A stretch of DNA of 5,517 nucleotides, from assembly GCA_030697085.1 (NCBI GenBank), contig JAUYQT010000667.1, forward strand, positions 1 through 5,517, read 5' to 3'. The translations under genes and the position numbers were made by a program. The DNA comes from Azonexus sp. (GTDB lineage Bacteria; Pseudomonadota; Gammaproteobacteria; Burkholderiales; Rhodocyclaceae). How positions within the stretch are numbered: position 1 is the first letter of the stretch; every line of letters begins with the position of its first letter. This document shows positions 4,743 through 5,517 of this stretch, piece by piece. Under the pieces are notes generated by a model, which saw only the letters and a list, made by a program, of their open reading frames with translations, had not been told where the DNA came from and did no database searches.

Positions 4743-5517
4743 ATGAGTCGCTTGAAAAGCTTTTTTGCCGGGTTCCTGATTTTATTGCTCGCCGCGTGCG
4801 ATGCCTGGGTGACACCGCGTGCGCTACCTTTTCCGACCCCGGCACAACATGACCTCGTAGTACTCACCCGCCCCGGACCACTGACCTATTCGGTCGACGA
4901 CAATGATATTGCCGTTGGCCTGGAACACGATCTTGCCGAGGCTTTTGCCCAGGAGTTAGGTGTGGCCGTGAAGTATATTGTGGCCCCACACGAGGAGATG
5001 GCATCGAAAATTACCGATGGTGGCTATCATATTGCGGCCGCTTGGCTCTCGCCGCGAGAGGACCAACTGATTCAGGCAACCTCACCGATTTTTCAGACGC
5101 GTGACATTCTGGCCCAACACGAGGCTTCGCTCCCACTCCGCGAACTGGCTCAACTCAGTGGCAAAACTGTGCACGCCATGGCTAACACACGGCAGGCGCT
5201 GACATTGAAACGGCTGGCGGCTGAAATCCCTGGTCTTAAAGTGATCGAGATTGGCCAGGGCGATATCCTCGATCTGCTCGAAATGCTAGGCGATGGAAAG
5301 ATTAAGTATGTGGCGATGGATGCGAACCTCGAAGATATCGCCAACCAGTTCGTGCCAATGCTGCGCACTTCATTAACTTTAAGTGATGAACAACCCATCG
5401 TCTGGTTGCTCGGCCCACGACCGAATCCCGAACTTGCCGTTCGAGCCAGCGCCTTTCTCGAACGCATTCAGCATGACGGGACGCTGCTCCAGCTGGAAGA
5501 GCGATATTTCGGCCATG
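4743..5517 (+). CDS. mltF: Membrane-bound lytic murein transglycosylase F type protein, C-terminus beyond the right edge
   Basis: The 258 visible codons encode the N-terminal part of an MltF-like protein. MltF joins a periplasmic solute-binding-like domain to a lytic transglycosylase domain that cleaves peptidoglycan glycan strands. Residues 1-19 form a lipoprotein signal with lipobox LAAC (Cys19); Asp20 follows. Residues 37-258 resemble a family 3 solute-binding domain: LVVLTRPGPLTY (38-49) and VGLEHDLAEAFAQELGV match the opening of MltF homologues, and the domain ends near LEERYFGH. That ending is where MltF normally passes into the SLT catalytic domain, which lies outside the window. Without it, a plain solute-binding lipoprotein is possible, but the sequence favours MltF. 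The ATG at 4743 is the natural start for the signal peptide, although no Shine-Dalgarno is visible. The tRNA-Ser gene lies 32 bases away on the other strand. Confidence 0.85.
   Translation, partial: MSRLKSFFAGFLILLLAACDAWVTPRALPFPTPAQHDLVVLTRPGPLTYSVDDNDIAVGLEHDLAEAFAQELGVAVKYIVAPHEEMASKITDGGYHIAAAWLSPREDQLIQATSPIFQTRDILAQHEASLPLRELAQLSGKTVHAMANTRQALTLKRLAAEIPGLKVIEIGQGDILDLLEMLGDGKIKYVAMDANLEDIANQFVPMLRTSLTLSDEQPIVWLLGPRPNPELAVRASAFLERIQHDGTLLQLEERYFGH

Overview
The window looks like a chromosomal segment from a Gram-negative proteobacterium. I would guess a betaproteobacterium of the Rhodocyclaceae kind, judging from the protein sequences, moderate GC content and gene types; this is an impression from the sequence, not a database match. 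It holds four protein genes (two cut by the window edges), one tRNA gene, decayed gene fragments and several regulatory or terminator structures.

Left part (1-1041): a minus-strand gene runs off the left edge. It encodes an exported protein of unknown function with a signal peptide and an HCxxC motif. Its most likely start is a TTG codon at 734. Upstream of it, about 300 bases without a gene hold a strong intrinsic terminator (776-800) and a possible promoter (908-937). Together these could define a small RNA or an attenuated leader.

Centre (1042-3186): a 714-residue minus-strand gene encodes a two-part protein. The N-terminal part is a multi-span VTT/DedA (TVP38/TMEM64) membrane domain. The C-terminal part is a complete FAD/NAD(P)H disulfide-reductase module of the dihydrolipoamide dehydrogenase/mercuric reductase family. 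The redox-active Cys pair is present, but the usual catalytic His near the C-terminus is Tyr. Its upstream region has a perfect 7-1-7 inverted repeat that could be an operator.

Right-centre (3187-4622): tag, the 3-methyladenine DNA glycosylase I gene (minus strand), is intact with its zinc ligands. It is flanked by non-coding DNA holding apparent remnants of plus-strand genes: a fairly convincing C-terminal OsmC-family fragment on one side, and a very tentative fructosamine-kinase-like N-terminal scrap on the other. This suggests past rearrangement and decay around tag.

Right end (4582-5517): a tRNA-Ser(CGA) gene (minus strand, CCA encoded) with its own intrinsic terminator stands back to back with an MltF-type lytic transglycosylase gene (plus strand), which runs off the right edge. 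Only 32 bases separate them, and AT-rich -10-like sequences for the two strands overlap there.

The genes do not form one pathway. They are single-gene units for envelope or redox function, DNA repair, translation and peptidoglycan remodelling. I see no CRISPR array, insertion sequence, phage or defence system. The least ordinary items are the membrane-redox fusion, the terminator-bearing leader and the gene remnants around tag.
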